NCBI RefSeq assembly: GCF_005239225.2
Contig: NC_133287.1
Location: forward strand, 17,178,519-17,242,518
Direction: 5' to 3'
Length of the DNA: 64,000 nt
Origin: Populus alba
Lineage: Eukaryota > Streptophyta > Magnoliopsida > Malpighiales > Salicaceae
The number at the start of each line of letters is the position of its first letter. Positions within the stretch are counted from its first letter, which is position 1. The position numbers were made by a program, and so were the translations under genes. The notes under the pieces are model-generated. The model did not search any database and was not told where the DNA came from. It saw nothing but the letters and a program-made list of their open reading frames with translations. Below, piece after piece: positions 36,536 through 50,350 of the stretch.

Positions 36536-37507
36536 TAAAGTAAATAAAATACAAATGCTGATGTACAATGATAGCAGAGGAACTGGAGCTCTGTTTTTAA
36601 CCCTGTTTAGGCTTCAAGCAAACACGCAGGCAGATACATCTGCATCACAAGCTGTTGTATATCTGTAAGTGAGTTCATGGCAGAGGGAAACTGGCTTGAA
36701 AACCTTTTGTCATGTGTAGATAACCTTGATTTGAGGGTTAGTCACCCCGTCAAGGATGTGTTTTGTTGTTTGTAGGTTATGTGATCATGTACATGTTTTT
36801 CACTCTGGTTTCTTGTTTCTATAAACCAGGGCTGTGTATAATCCAAACTAGTGTAACTTGTAAATAGATACACGTTTATGCCTCTCTACCTTGGTACACA
36901 TGGGGAATCCACTGGTTGGAGCAAGTAGGAGAAGGCACTGCACAGAGGCCGGAGGAGGATTTTGCTAAACTGCCACCGGACGGGAAGTAATCCTTTTTTC
37001 GAAAATGAAATTTAAAAAATGCTTTAATTTTTGTTTTTATCATGCCATCTCAGCTCAAGTGACGTTTAATAAATCTAGTTGTTATGCAATGCAAGTAGAC
37101 TAGGATGTTTTAAAATTCAAACGACGACTTTTATGCCGATCACACCATGAAAACTGACGCTTCAATTGGAATATAAAATAAAAGTAATCGGTGTCGTTTT
37201 AGTAGCTCCTAAAGGCCTCCTCCGCTTGTTTTATCATCTTGCCTACCGAAAAATCAGTGCTACGCAAATGCTACTGTTTAATAACAAGAATGATTCTGTT
37301 TCGTTTTCATTTAGGCTCTTCAATGCCATGTGCATGCTGATGGTAGGAGGATGAGTGCAAAATTTAATACAAACAATGGAAGCTCGGTTTTGACATTCTG
37401 ATACAAATGAATCACGAAAATATATGCTACAGATGGCTTAGCAGTTACCAAAGAATGATGAGACAACGCAAAGCTAAATTTCCTTCTTGGAGTGTGGGCG
37501 AGACTTG
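36536..37507. other. Convergent 3' ends of SHL and the WD40 gene
   Basis: No further gene is seen. The stretch should contain both 3'UTRs, which point at each other. Confidence 0.5.
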
Positions 37508-40500
37508 TTACCGCTTATATTTGTCTTGACTTGTCTTTTCTCTCTTCCATACAATAACTATGCCATACAGATCGGATGTAGCCAGAAAATTCTCCCCATG
37601 GTTCCACGCAACATCACCGACTGGAAAGCGATGACCCTGCAGTCAGAAATGCACATCATGGTGAGAACATGGTGGTGGTAGTGGTGGTGAAATTGTGAAA
37701 CATCAAAAGCCAGTACACAGCAGAGACGGACCTGTAGCTTGTTGACGCATGTATGCTTTGGCCGAGTCAAATCATAGAAATAAACGTTTGAATCCTCACT
37801 TCCGGCAACTTCATGTTACAAAAAAAAACCATTTCAGTTGAGATAAAACAGTCATTACTGTTCCCAAACTCAAGATTCTTTTCAAGGATATGTGAACACT
37901 CAATTCTAGATCAAAACCTCACAATTTTAACAGAATTTTTCATGCTTCACTGTCTACTCTTTATCCTTTATTAGATTCTCTCTAAGAAATGCACTGTAGG
38001 AAGATTCAGTGGTTGGAAACGAACGTTGCAGAAAATCCCAGGGATTGTAGGAAACTAGAAATAAAAAAGAGCAGAGAGGTTGTGGGATTGTTGCAGAAGA
38101 GCGCATAAAAGTTGAGTGTGGAAGGTGACAACAGAGTTACTACTCAAGCATATGATGACCTACAAATACATCACATTTCATTGACATGCAAGCATACATG
38201 TGTATACATGGTTGTTTTTGCACAAGCTTTTTAGTTGTATTCTAAGCTCACATGTACAAATGATAGCTGACCAAATATTAGAACCTTCATTGCAGTAATT
38301 AAATACAAACCTATATACTCTCCTTTTTCAAGGGAAAGCAAGGGGCAGAAAGAAGCCCGGATGCTATGTACTCGTGGAGCCAATTTGAGTGAGCAACGAA
38401 GAGTCAGATAACCTTTTATTTCCAAGGCAACACTGCAACACAAGCATAACATCCTCTAAATCACTTCAAATTGGAAGACCTAACAGTGGAAGACATGCCA
38501 GATATACAAACCTATAGAACGACAAACTTCCATCTTGAGTGCAGGTCAGCAACACGGGGCCTCCTGCTAGCAGAGAGAAACTCCGGTACTGAACAGTTGT
38601 TACTGGATATTTGCTCTTGCCACTACTTCGATAGCGATGAGACCGCGACAATGCACCCGTGTGTGAGTCCATGCTTGTGGAGTATACACATCCCTGCATG
38701 TATAGCTCAGTGAATAGCTATTAGAAAAGGTACTACAAAAAGTCATCCAATGGTGATGGTTATTTAATGTATTTACAGAAGAGTCACCTGTGCATCCCCG
38801 CAGAAAATGAGGTGACCAGTGTGATCATGGTCCATGGATGTAACCTTATCGTCAAACACCAATTTATTAATAATCCTGCCAGTGCTGAAATTGAATACCT
38901 GGTATATCAATGAAGAGGAGCTACAAATCAAGTGGAATCAATCCAAGTGAAAACTATAGGCCAGGCCAGGCCAGGGAAGGGCATGACCAAGTATGATCAC
39001 ATGTTTAGAGGTTCTCATTTTGAAATTGCATCAGCATGAAAGCTTGTATATAAGTTGGCAACCTCACAAACTGAGTGAGTACGATTGTTTTACTTTAAAT
39101 CGTGAAATGTGGTACAAGTTTTCTCAAATTCAAGCAATTATGTGAGAAAAATTTGGGTGGATACAGCTAGTCATGTAAATGAGTTATGATTTTGCAGGGA
39201 AAGGAAAATGGTATTTACGGTAATTTCTCTGTTTGCATTGCCAACTGAGAGGAAGTTGTTGTTTACCTGCATTGATGGAGACAAAAGAGGAAACATTAGG
39301 TGGCCAATCAAGTCATGAAGAATGATTAGAACGTATTAAATATAAAAAATTTCCCAATCAGAAGATCAAATATATGCACATGCACAAATTATCAGGGGAG
39401 AGGGTGTTCAGTGCATACTTACAGGATGAAAACGAATACACAATTGTGAAGAGACTCCATATATTACTCGAATGCAAATCCCTTTTGATAACTCCCATAC
39501 TCTCACAGTTTTATCCATGGATGCTGAGGCAATGTACTGATTATTGGACGAGAAGTCGAAATCTGGCAGTACTTTTCTGACTTAGAAACGTGGCAATGAT
39601 AGCAGAAAAATATAAACTTGCACTCAATCAATATAATTAGCAGCGTGCTTGGTGAGATTATATTGGATAAAGAAACTAAAGATTTGCACTCCTCTCTCTG
39701 ATGACTCCTCTTAGAGCATGCATGTGCAGGAATAGTCATGCTTACACAAGTATTCAAAGATAAACCAATGTTGTTAAACTAAAGTGATAGTGCATGGTGT
39801 GTTGAACTAAATAAAAACAAGATTCAGAGCCATCAGAATGTAATTCACAACGACCTGGGAAAATGCAATAGCCAGAGCCAAAATGAAGTTCATATGGTTC
39901 TACAGTCCAGTCATACACACAAACAAATTTACTAGGTAGGTTCCACTCAAATTGGTTTGTTCATTTTTGAATGATACATGAGATCATGCTTTTTTTTCCA
40001 TTTCTAGTTGTTCACCTGTAAGATACCGGTCATTGATCTTCACTTGACCTATCACACCAATACCACAGGTTGCACAAGAGACTAGAATACAGTGTCACTC
40101 CAATACAAACAAAGGGCTTGTTGCTTAGGATTAGCAATTCCATGTGCGACTTAATTGTCTAAATTATAATGGAATGTGAAATCATGTCTTTAATAATGGA
40201 AACATGCATGCAAACCCACACAAACAAATTTTTAGGACCTGAAATATAAGAAAAGACCATAGAAACAATACCAGTCAATCAAACCTGTGACATCTTTAGA
40301 ATGGCCCTCTAATTTTTTGATGACTGAAGGTGGATCTGAGACTAAGCACACTGTCAAGGTTCCATCTGACGCCCCATATGCAAGTAAATCAGAACTCATG
40401 TGCCCAAACTTCAAAACAGTAACTGCACATAAGACCAAGGATGCTCAGTCTAAGAAGATAGATTAACCACTTAAAGTATAATATGACATGAGAAATGAAA

Positions 40501-42959
40501 GAAGTCTATATCAGTAACATAAAGAAATACCAGCAGCTTTGCACTGATCAAAGATGCAATGCATTCCTACAAAAGAATATGCAGGTTCAGCCCCTTGGCG
40601 GCGTAGGGAATCATTATCACTTGCAGTTGAGCTGAAACTTGTTCTGTGAGTAGAAGGCAGGTTGGTACTTCGCAGGTCCTGCAAATGAAGTTCACACATG
40701 CAAAAAAATTTAATCAATGATGCAGTAGTTTCCAAGTTATAATCAATAACTAAAAATCACAAGAAATTAAGTTGGTAGTTCCTGGCTCAGAATGGAAGCT
40801 AAAGTCCAATGAGAAGAGAAGAGGTGGAATGGGCAGATGAAGAGTAGTTAGTAGTTATACACATACATGGATATTTTGCTTTGTTTTTCCTTGTAAGTGA
40901 GAAAAGGGGCTTTAGCTCTATTTAATCAGTTAACTTTTACTTTCTACTTGGGTAAGAATATTTTTTCAGCAATTAAGTTTAAGGTTGATGAGTTAACATA
41001 GAAGTAAAATGCATAACTTGTCAGATCAGACTAGTTAGCTATACACATACATGGATATTTTGGTTTTCCTTGTAAGTGAGAAAAAAAGGCTTTAGCTCTA
41101 TTTAATCATGTAACTTCTACTTTCTACTCAGGTAAAAATATTGTTTTCAGCAATTAAGTTTAAGGTTGATGAGTTAACATAAAAGTAAAACGCATAACTT
41201 GTCAGATCATACTAATGTCAAATATCAAACATGTTAGAAAGAGGAGGTAGTGGGGACAGGTGCCATGGCAAGTTCCTTGAATAAATACATTACTTGTTGT
41301 GAAATAATATATTTTTAACTCTATGGAGCCTGTTAAGAGTTGATGGCAGAAGCACTAAATGCAGTCAGAGGTACAGATATAACTTTTTTAATTATCAAAA
41401 GAAAATCCACAACAAACTGAAGCATACCCTGCTGGAAGTCCAACTGTCCACCTCGAACAAATGGGAAGGTGGAGTCGTGGATTGAAGCCATCGCCCACTG
41501 ATGCATCAACCAGTAAATCATCCTGATGTCAGAATTGTATAGAGAAATAGATTTAAAATTTAAGTCACAATTCACAAAGTGCATTTTTTTACAAGTTCAT
41601 GTTGACTCTCAATACAAAGTGAAAGAAAATAACATTAGCTCAGTTAGATACATAGAAGAAATGTTCCTTGATGTAAGGGAAGTCAAATGTCAGATAGTTG
41701 CAAAAATTTCTGAGCCCCTGGTGCAAAGGTGTGCGAGTATAATTCAGTTAGTACAAGATGTCAATCAATATACACAACTAGCTGCACTCAAGTAAAGTAT
41801 CAGCAACCTGTTTCCGGGAGTGCTTTGGTGGCTTGGCAAACCATCCCAATTTCTTGGCCTGCGAATGTAATTACGATAGCTCGCATACCCTTTTCCATTG
41901 CATCTCCAATCCTTCATAAAATGCATTCACAATAAGAACTTGTAGAAGAAATGATTATATTTCATTTGTGCAGTCCTGCTACTTGCTAGAAAAGTAATTT
42001 TAGTTTCATAGGTAATAAAATGAAAAACACTAGAATACTTGAAATTTCTTCTCAATGAAAATGAAAAAACACAAAAAGAATAAGGCATCACAAAGAAAAC
42101 CAGATAGCTACTTGTTAGACCATTCTCAAAGCGTCATTTGACAGGGTACCATTACTATACTATATCAATGTTGCTAACCACTCGATTGGGGCTGGGCTTA
42201 ACAAAACCATCCCACAATGAAAGCAAATTCACGATGTTGATTAAACTCGTCTCATGAATGATTGAAACAAGATACAGTGCCATGACAACAATTCATCTAG
42301 AAACAATCAGAAATGTATTGTTTTAGACTGCAGAAGTCTTCCAAATTATTCCAAAGGCAAGTTCAGTAAAGGCGCACACACGAATCTCTATTAGAAAAAA
42401 GAAAAAAAAAAAGAGCTATAATTTCTAACTTGACTTTTGTTCTAAATCTAATCCAATGAGCACCCTCATTATCCATTTTCTTTAAATAAAAAAAGGTTCC
42501 TCCAAGCTTGATCAGCTACCAATTTTCTCCTAAACTAAGCTCCATCCAGCAACAATTTACAATCCAAACCAGTAGATCTACCAATTACGCACTTACGAAA
42601 CAAAATAATGTGGTGCGCATAATAATTAAAAAGAAAACGAAGGAGTTAATAATAATAATAATAATAAGCTTCAAAACGACAAGAAGAGTAGAGAGAAAGC
42701 TTACAAGACGGCGGGGAACACCGGACTCGGCTTTCCTGTAGAGAAGGAGACGGCGAATGCCGATGTAATCAGGATCGGAATCCGAAGTAACAGGCTGAAG
42801 CAAACAGCTGAATAATTCTGGATCTACATTTTTCTTCTTATCCTTATTCTCTTCATCATTATTGTTATTGTTATTCTCGTTGCTGTTAGATTCTGTTGAG
42901 CCGTTGTTTACTTTGTCGTTGCTGTTGTTATCTACTGGCTCATCCACCTGCTCCGCCAT
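37508..42959 (-). CDS. WD40-repeat protein (transducin-like, plant WDR13-like), complete
   Basis: Twelve minus-strand exons: 42959-42705, 41911-41808, 41497-41428, 40678-40531, 40422-40285, 39562-39423, 39266-39219, 38898-38788, 38693-38512, 38432-38311, 37808-37732, 37636-37508. They total 1524 nt and encode 507 aa. The N-terminus is Asn-rich and acidic, then ELFSCLLQPVTSDSDPDYIG. A conserved DWRCNGKGYASYRNYIRRPR and a Ser-rich linker follow. WD40 blades run from about residue 200: VTVLKFGHMSSDLLAYGASD, IASASMDKTVRVWEL, VTSMDHDHTGHLIFCGDAQG and VAWNHGENFLATSDLYGIVI. The protein is probably a propeller scaffold. Its function is not known to me. A second in-frame ATG lies seven codons upstream (42980), and either start is possible. 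Intron 3 carries a 184-bp tandem duplication. Confidence 0.93.
40846..41213. repeat. Tandem duplication of about 181-184 bp in a WD40-gene intron
   Basis: Two copies start at TATACACATACATGGATATT (about 40857 and 41041) and end at GCATAACTTGTCAGATCA (about 41010 and 41191). They are highly similar, with a few substitutions and small indels, so the duplication is fairly recent. Confidence 0.9.
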
Positions 42960-43750
42960 TTTATTGAGACTCCGATGCATTCTTCATCATAGATCGTCGG
43001 GGGAATTAGCAGGAGTGATAGAATTAGCAATTTTTTATTTTTTATTTTTAATGTGGGGAGGGTTTTGATAAATGTTTGAAGGAGGAGCTGGAGGGAGAGA
43101 GAGAGTGCAGATTGATGGAAGGGAGGGGATGGCCGTTAATCGGTGATGGGTTGAACTTCACGCGACTCAAATAGAAAGGATGAGGGGACTTTGTTACGAA
43201 ATTTTATATCAAATAGTATACTAGTTTTACTCACTTCCGTAAAGTTTACCTACTTATCCGTAACAAAGCCTCTCCGTTTTCCCTTTTTCTTTTTTATTTT
43301 CCATCGTTGCAAACATGGAAGTTAAAAAAACAAGAGGAATTTTTACTGAAAAAACATTTTCTTGTTTTTTGTTCTTGAGATCCTGATTAACATGTGGACC
43401 CAATCCTGATTTAAAAAAACTTAGATGACCAAATTAAGTTAATTTTTTTAGCTTCCGTGCAGCTCTAAAAGTCAATCAAATTATTAAAAACTCAACTAAA
43501 TTAATTTAATATGATTTAATTTAAAATCCAAATTAAATCAATATATTGAGCCGATCCAATGCTAACATAAATTGATTTGAAAATGGCTTGCGAGAATTCA
43601 CAAGGAATGCTTGCAGTGGCCTTGCAATAGCTAATAGAGATGGAATTCGGTGAATGAAAAAAAAAGGTGCAATGCTAGTAAATTGTAATTGGCAAATTAT
43701 TACAAGCATAAGATTGACTTTGATTTGGAATTTTTAGATTCATTTCCCTT
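42960..43750. other. WD40-gene 5' region and intergenic DNA
   Basis: No further gene is seen. The stretch carries GA tracts near 43098 and AT-rich DNA. Confidence 0.5.
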
Positions 43751-43754
43751 TCTG

Positions 43755-43950
43755 GGAGATGTTTGGAAGTTTGCTTCAATTACGATTTAAAGTATTTTTT
43801 ACTTGAAAATACATCATAATAATATATTTTTTATTTTTTAAAAATTATTGTTGACATCAACATATTAAAACCATCTAAAAACATAAAAAAATATTAAAAC
43901 AAAAAAATTTCAAACTTTTGAGAAACACGATTTCAACAACGTTCCCGAAC
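43755..43950. repeat. AT-rich foldback (MITE-like) element, inverted orientation
   Basis: The left end ATGTTTGGAAGTTTGCTTCA and the reverse complement of the right end TTGTTCGGGAACGTTGTTGA form an imperfect terminal inverted repeat. The core runs opposite to the 8741-8943 copy. Confidence 0.55.
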
Positions 43951-44394
43951 AATAGCTCTAAATGAGATGGAAAAGTATAGATAGATTATTATGATGCACT
44001 TTACAATACATGTAATTATAACAAAAGCTAAATAATGTGAGAAATCATTATAGATCAATAGATTTTTTATTGTGAATTGTAATAATAGTTTCACTTTTAA
44101 TTTTTCATCTTTTCACGAGACTTTCTTTGGCTTTCTTTTTCTTCCTCAACGAAAGGGTGATACCCATGCCATTAAGGAGGCGCTTGTGACACTTCCTAGT
44201 AGCTAAATATGGCCATCCGTCGTCTCACTAAATGCGTAGTCGTGCCTTCTTCCATATATCATGGTGCGTGTAGACAAATAATAGTTGGATTGTCGTTAGT
44301 GATCAATTGTTTGTGTTTTTTCTTCTTCTTCTTTTTCCCTCTCTTGACAACTAAAGTGTATAATTGTCCTCTTTGTTAGTTATTTGTCAAATCA

Positions 44395-44915
44395 AGCATG
44401 GCTGTAAAATCCAAGTCGCTTGGGGTCTGGTATGGTTACTAGTCCCAAGTTGCTTAGGTCTAGACCCAAGCGTTTGGCAACCATGTCAAATCAAGCATGG
44501 GTCAAATTAAAAATTTTCAAAAGAATAATTGGACTGCAAAAACAAACACTGTCCCATTCAAACAAGATTTTTCATTCATATGTAGTAGAACTTAACTCTC
44601 AACTCTTTTTTATTTGTACAACTTATTTTATAAATTTGTTATATTTGAAGAGGAGAGAATGAAAAAAAAAATATTGACCTACACCAGGCCAAACCCAAAA
44701 AAATATCAGGCTCGCACCTAGGTCTAGCAACCATGCCAGGCCTAAGCATTATGGGCCTGACAACCATGTCAGACTCAAATACCTTGGGTTTGACAATCAT
44801 ATTAGACTCAAAGCCCAAATGCCTTGGGTCTATCAATCATATTTAGCGTCAAACCCAGGCGCATGGGGTGACATGGTTACTAAACCTAAGCTACCTAGGT
44901 CTGGCAATCTTGTGC
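44395..44915. repeat. Degenerate tandem array with palindromic 33-47 bp units
   Basis: Units of the type GGGCCTGACAACCATGTCAG followed by ACTCAAATACCTT recur near 44721, 44753, 44786, 44826 and 44864. Outliers lie at 44413-44490, and similar phrases return at 45440-45545. Each unit contains an imperfect inverted repeat (GGGTCTGAC...GTCAGACTC). Confidence 0.55.
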
Positions 44916-45561
44916 AAATATACTGTTGACTAAGACATAATCCACTGTAAACTTGCATCATGCATTTTCCAAGTTCTGAATGCTTGGGATGAGGCTAATG
45001 TTATCTTTCCATAAAAAAATAAATTATCATTTTACCTTTTAGTTGAAAAAATTAAAGTCTTGATTATAGGGGTATTTCAATATTTTTCATATGCTCATTA
45101 GTCATTAAAGGTTTCAACATAGGTATTGTAGTCTATTTCACGAATATTTGCATAGTAAAAATATTATTCTACCTCTAAGATTAACAAAAATTAAAACATG
45201 TTGCCCAAGATTTTATTTATTTTTTACTTTTCATAAACTGTTAAATAAATTAAAATACATTTTTAACCTTGAAAAAGACAAAAAAAAAAAAACCTTTGCA
45301 TATAGGGATATTTTTGTTCTTTCACACTATTTTTTCTTGTGTAATTTCTTATAATCATAAAAGACATTTTGATATTATTTTATTATTTTTAAATTCTGAA
45401 GTTATGTTGGACCTACATTTATTTCAATTTGATAAACAAGCAAGACTCGAATTATTTGGATGCCAGACCCAAATAACATGAATCTAACATGTTTGCTTAC
45501 GTTACTTGGCTCTTGGTTTGGTATAATTATTGAACCCGAGATGCTTAAAACATTCTTCATA

Positions 45562-45593
<32 letters not shown>

Positions 45594-45782
45594 TGAGAAC
45601 GAGCCAATATCCTGATACACTTTCATTTGGTGTATTTTGCCGTATGATCAGCAAAAAAAAAAAAAAAAAATTGTCACAAACTCTGACCAACAAAGGGGCC
45701 AAGGGACGATTCGTGATTGCGGTCCACTTCTCTATATGCGAATTTTATTTCAGGAAATGAAAGGATCTCGAGAACTGATTGA
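44916..45782. other. Intergenic, 3' side of the purple acid phosphatase gene
   Basis: A (TA)n microsatellite lies at about 45568-45592 and a poly-A run at about 45652-45670. No gene is recognised. Confidence 0.5.
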
Positions 45783-48700
45783 TCACGAATCGGAACTTGT
45801 TGAGTCATCGACAGGATGCCAATATCTGTTGTAAAACCACATGGTGTCAGCTTCCACAGCATATCCATCTTGATTGCGGTGCCAGCCATAGTAAGCATGG
45901 GTTCTGTTCTTGATATCGAAAATGGCATGACCAAAACTGGCCTCGCGGTATGCTGAGTATTCTGGCTGTGGATACGTCATGCTGCAAGATAATAGTGAGA
46001 TCATGGTATATTTACCATTGCAAGAGAACTTGGAGATTTATACCAGAGAAGATTAGTTCATTTACTCAATGATCTTACCTTGTTGCCAGGCCCTCTATGT
46101 TTCCTCCATCACCAATGGTAATGTAAACTGGGGCAGTTTGATCTCTTACCGGTACACACTGTCCGTTTACAATGTTGTATGCAATGTTGGATATGCGCTC
46201 CTGCAGAGAAAATGCACCGATTCTTACTTTGACAAAGATTTCACATTCAAATCTAGTCTGGTAGTTCTTTCTGATTGCAAACAACCTCAAACTTCTCTTC
46301 AATGATCTAATAGTTCTGACGATCTCATCGTATTAGATAAAGCTTAAAGGATTTGCATTTAATGTCATTCTGAAGCAAAAACAAAACTGAAGCCTGACAG
46401 AGGAATCTTTACAAAACTATGGAGGTTTTTTAGAAAGTTAAAATAGACATCCCAAGAAGCGGAAAGAAAGCATTTCAAGAGAAACATGAACCTGATCGCA
46501 TGATTTATAGCTTGTAAGGGATAAGGGACACTTACAGATCGTTCATAGGCATGAACATGACCAGCAAACACAACATCAACTTTGTACTTGACAAACCATG
46601 GCTCGTACATTACTCTCATGGTCTCCCCTTCCATGTAATGGTACTCGTAGCTGTTATACCATGGAGAATGGATAAGAACAACCAACCATGGTGTCTCACT
46701 CCTGTTAACTTTCGGTAGCTCTTCTTCAAGCCATTGGTATTGAGGAGTATATTTGCCTAAAACAAGATAGAAAAACAGATGCAATTACGCAAAAGCAGGG
46801 ATTATACTTGATTTTCCAAATAACTGAATGCAGGTATCAAAATGAAGAGATTACAGGAGTTATGGTAAACAATTGCACTAAATATGAGCAGCGTACAGGT
46901 CATGATTTCCAAGGTCTCTTCCTAAGCAATATATGCACTCGACATTTATGCACATACACTGATACACACACTCAGTCTTTCATCCATTCTATTTTACGAC
47001 TCTTGAAGAAGTAAAACCCTTACCATATGCTGAGTATGAAGACAACACAATGATGTATGCTGAAGCCCTCTTGATTGAGTACCAAAAAGGAGCGGTGCTT
47101 TGCGATGCTCTATAAGGGACGTGGTAGCGGTGAGTATAAGGCTTAAAAGGTTTAGTTTCACCCTGCAACAACATTTCATTCTTTTGTTATGAATTTTCTT
47201 TTCAGCAGCTTCTGTGCATTTATCAAACATGCACATGGAAAACTATGGACTAAAACCATAAAACACAGAATAAAAAATCGAAAGCTGAGGCACCAAGTGC
47301 AATTTACTTTCTAAATTCAAAGTTAACAATTAAACTCGTAGCAAGCTTTGCAAAGACAATAGAAACCACATCGTATCTATAACAGTCAAGTTCAACAACT
47401 AAATTAAGGTAGTTGCAACGAAGTTAGTTGGCAAGCAAGATGTGAGAAGTAGCCCTCGGAATGGGAATTAACATTTCCTGAGAGAACAAAGTTGAAAGGA
47501 TATTGGAAGCCATGGATTATTCGAATGGTGTGAGATGAAGCATTTCTACTCATAAGAAAATAAGAACTACAGAAGATACCATCTCCTTATTTCAGAGGTG
47601 TCGAAGATATTATTCTTGATTAGATGATAAACTATGGTAATAGATGCTTACGATATCAGGGGCGAAATCAATCTCATGGTTTCCTGCAGTCCATATCCAA
47701 GGCTGATAAGCAACACTTCTCTCTACAAACCTTCCCCATGTATCCCATCTCACATTATCATGATTTGGATAGTTGTCAGCATAGGAGAGGTCTCCAACAA
47801 ACAAAACTGCTTGCCCTTTTGCTGGGTTGTTTTCATAGTGAGTAAGTGTTCTATTTGAATCATAAGTCTGACCAAGATCCCCTGCAAGTAAAGTCTCAAT
47901 AAGAGGACATCAGCGCATGTAAGAACCTGAACATCGTATCCACTGAAAGAATCTTAACCATACACAAAGACAGGAGCAAACTGCAGGTATGCATGGACCA
48001 CAATGCCCATAATATAAGCAAACAGAACCCATAGCAAGCCATACATACCTATGAGACCAAATGTATATGGGACATCAGGACCAACTGCAGGAGGCGTGAT
48101 AAACCAGAACTGTCTTGTGGTGTTCCCAACCCCTACCACATAGTAATATTTTGTGTTGAACTGCCACAAGAAGTCAGATAAGCAGATTAATCAAAACCAT
48201 ACTCTAATTTGAACAAAAAAGGTGAATAGTTTCAAGTAAAAATCCAAACTCCCAGTTAATTTGATTGAGAAACTATCAGGTACCAATACAAAACAGAACA
48301 TAAACATGGGAGCTGCGAATGAAGCAAAATGAACATCAAATAGAACATAATTTTTTTTAAGAAATTCACCTCTAAGTTTCTGATGACGCAGTGATGAATG
48401 TAGCCAGAGGTGTAATTGTAGAATTTATAGGTATAAGTTTTGCCTTCAGCCTCCTTCTTTTGTTTGCTATTTTCACTCCAGTAAATCACTGTATTTGAAC
48501 CTGATTCATCAGCAGTCACCCATGACACTATCACTCCCTTCCCCACATGATCTCCTTGTGTTATATGAACCTGTATTTAAATCACCCACATATCAATAAA
48601 TTAAGGAGAGTCCATCCACTGCTTCTATAAAGAAAATCAACAAAACTCTCAAGGAGACTCCCCAGAGTTCTAAGGACAGGAAAAAAAAAAACACTTAAAG

Positions 48701-49078
48701 TTTAGTTTTGCATTTAAAAAAAAAATCAGAACTTTCCCTTTCTTAATTGACAAACCCACCTAAATTACAAATATAAAAAAAGAAAAGACAAAATTTTAAT
48801 CAATACATGTACTACATGCTTCAATGATGAAAATAACAAGAAAAGGGCCAGTAAATAACAAGAGAAAAAAAAAAAAACATGAAAAAAATACACACCTGTT
48901 GGGGAGCATTGTAGCCAGGAGGGACTTTAAAAACATCACTATCAAGAGGCATGTCAATAGTTTTCTCCACTTTCCTAACGAAACTACTGGTTTTGCCTCC
49001 ATGACACAACACAGCCACATTCAAAACCAAAAACAATACAGCAGAAACAATGGATGATGAAGAAGGAGAAGAGCCCAT
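45783..49078 (-). CDS. PAP: Purple acid phosphatase, complete (PAP10/PAP12-like)
   Basis: Eight minus-strand exons: 49078-48896, 48570-48370, 48160-48049, 47881-47652, 47162-47024, 46756-46536, 46200-46079, 45981-45783. They total 1407 nt and encode 468 aa, the usual length of plant high-molecular-weight secreted PAPs. A signal peptide covers about residues 1-26. All seven dinuclear metal ligands are visible: D167 (GDLG), D196 and Y199 (GDLSYAD), N233 (GNHE), H318 (LIHSPWY), H355 and H357 (AGHVHAYER). Several NxS/T sites suggest glycosylation. The enzyme releases phosphate from organic phosphomonoesters outside the cell, and this group is typically induced by phosphate starvation. I found no perfect GNATATNC PHR1 site just upstream. 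The start chosen is the ATG directly before the signal peptide. Confidence 0.95.
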
Positions 49079-50350
49079 CTTCTTCAGATTAGAGTTCAAC
49101 ACCAAATTCTTGTGCTTTCCACCTCCAACCCTTTTAACATACATCCATATATAGATATGCTTGCCTGTTTTTAGATACACAGGTGTGATCCTTATCTTAC
49201 CATATACTAAGGGGAGTGTACTGGAACCTGTTATCTATATCATGTTTTGCTTAATAAGGTAGGTCAGCCTGTTATCTACACGTCTTGGCTTGAGCCCAAA
49301 TGGCATCTGGAGTAGAAATTTATGTGGCGATAGATAGATCCAAGAAATGCAAATACATTTGAAGAGGTTGTTCTTTCAAGGAAAATTGAAAATATACTAA
49401 AAACGTGACCCTGCAGTCACGGACACGTCGTTTCATAATTATCGACATCTGTGAAGGAAAAGGCCAAAAGGGTTCAACAAATTAACCCCATCTGAAATGA
49501 TATTTTGAGTTTGACAACATTTTTCCTGTCAGAAATATTAAACTGCTTCCAGCAAGATAATATATTGATACATGTGAGGAGAATATTGTCATATCCAACT
49601 CAAGGACTGATCTGAAAAAAGGATTTGGGTTGCTGAATCTATCCGGATCATTTTATATAAAAAAACAACAACCTTTGATTATATTTTTTAAAGTTTCGAG
49701 TTTATCAACATCCATCTTCAACCAGGCTCAACACCCAATATGAGCACACATGCATGATGTAAATCACATAGGGAGGAACCTTGATCGTTTGGGACTGAGA
49801 GTTTATAATTATTATTATAATAATTTAAAAGCAAGTTATAATTAAATGGATCTCCATGTGTTATTATGAGCAGGTGCTGATGTTGTCCTTGTTTTTTCTT
49901 CTCCTATTATTTTTTTTTTTTTTTGACACGACTGGGTCTCGTTGTGCCTGTGGCTTAGCATCACCTGCAGTGGTTGAAAAAGAAGATGTACGGGGAAATT
50001 ATATTACAAAATGACTGGATTTATTTATTTATTTTTGAACTCATAGTAACTTCTCTTTTTAAACCAAAAAGAAAACTCCTTTGAGAAAGATAGTCACTAT
50101 CCTTAGTGTACAGACTTATTATTGCAAAAAAAAAAAAAAAAAAGGAGGGAAAAATTGCGTGTTCTTCTTCATCCTTTTTTATAAAGAAGTCCAAGCCCAA
50201 TACGTTAGGTTTATATGGTTTCAACCCATACAGAAGATGTACGGGGAAATTAATTTTTTTTTTTCTATATAAGAATAGTTTCAAGTTCACCATCCATAAA
50301 TTTATCCCTACATGTTTGTATGGTTACAACCCTTACAAATTACATTTATA
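49079..50350. other. Purple acid phosphatase promoter region and intergenic DNA
   Basis: No gene recognised. A 20-bp phrase (AGAAGATGTACGGGGAAATT) occurs at about 49982 and again at about 50233, both plus strand. Confidence 0.5.

Noticed and set aside
41497..41522. Alternative acceptor for WD40 exon 3 at GACATCAG (41521)
   Set aside because: It brings in-frame stops. The acceptor at GCATCAG|T gives GNSGRW in phase, as expected for the family.
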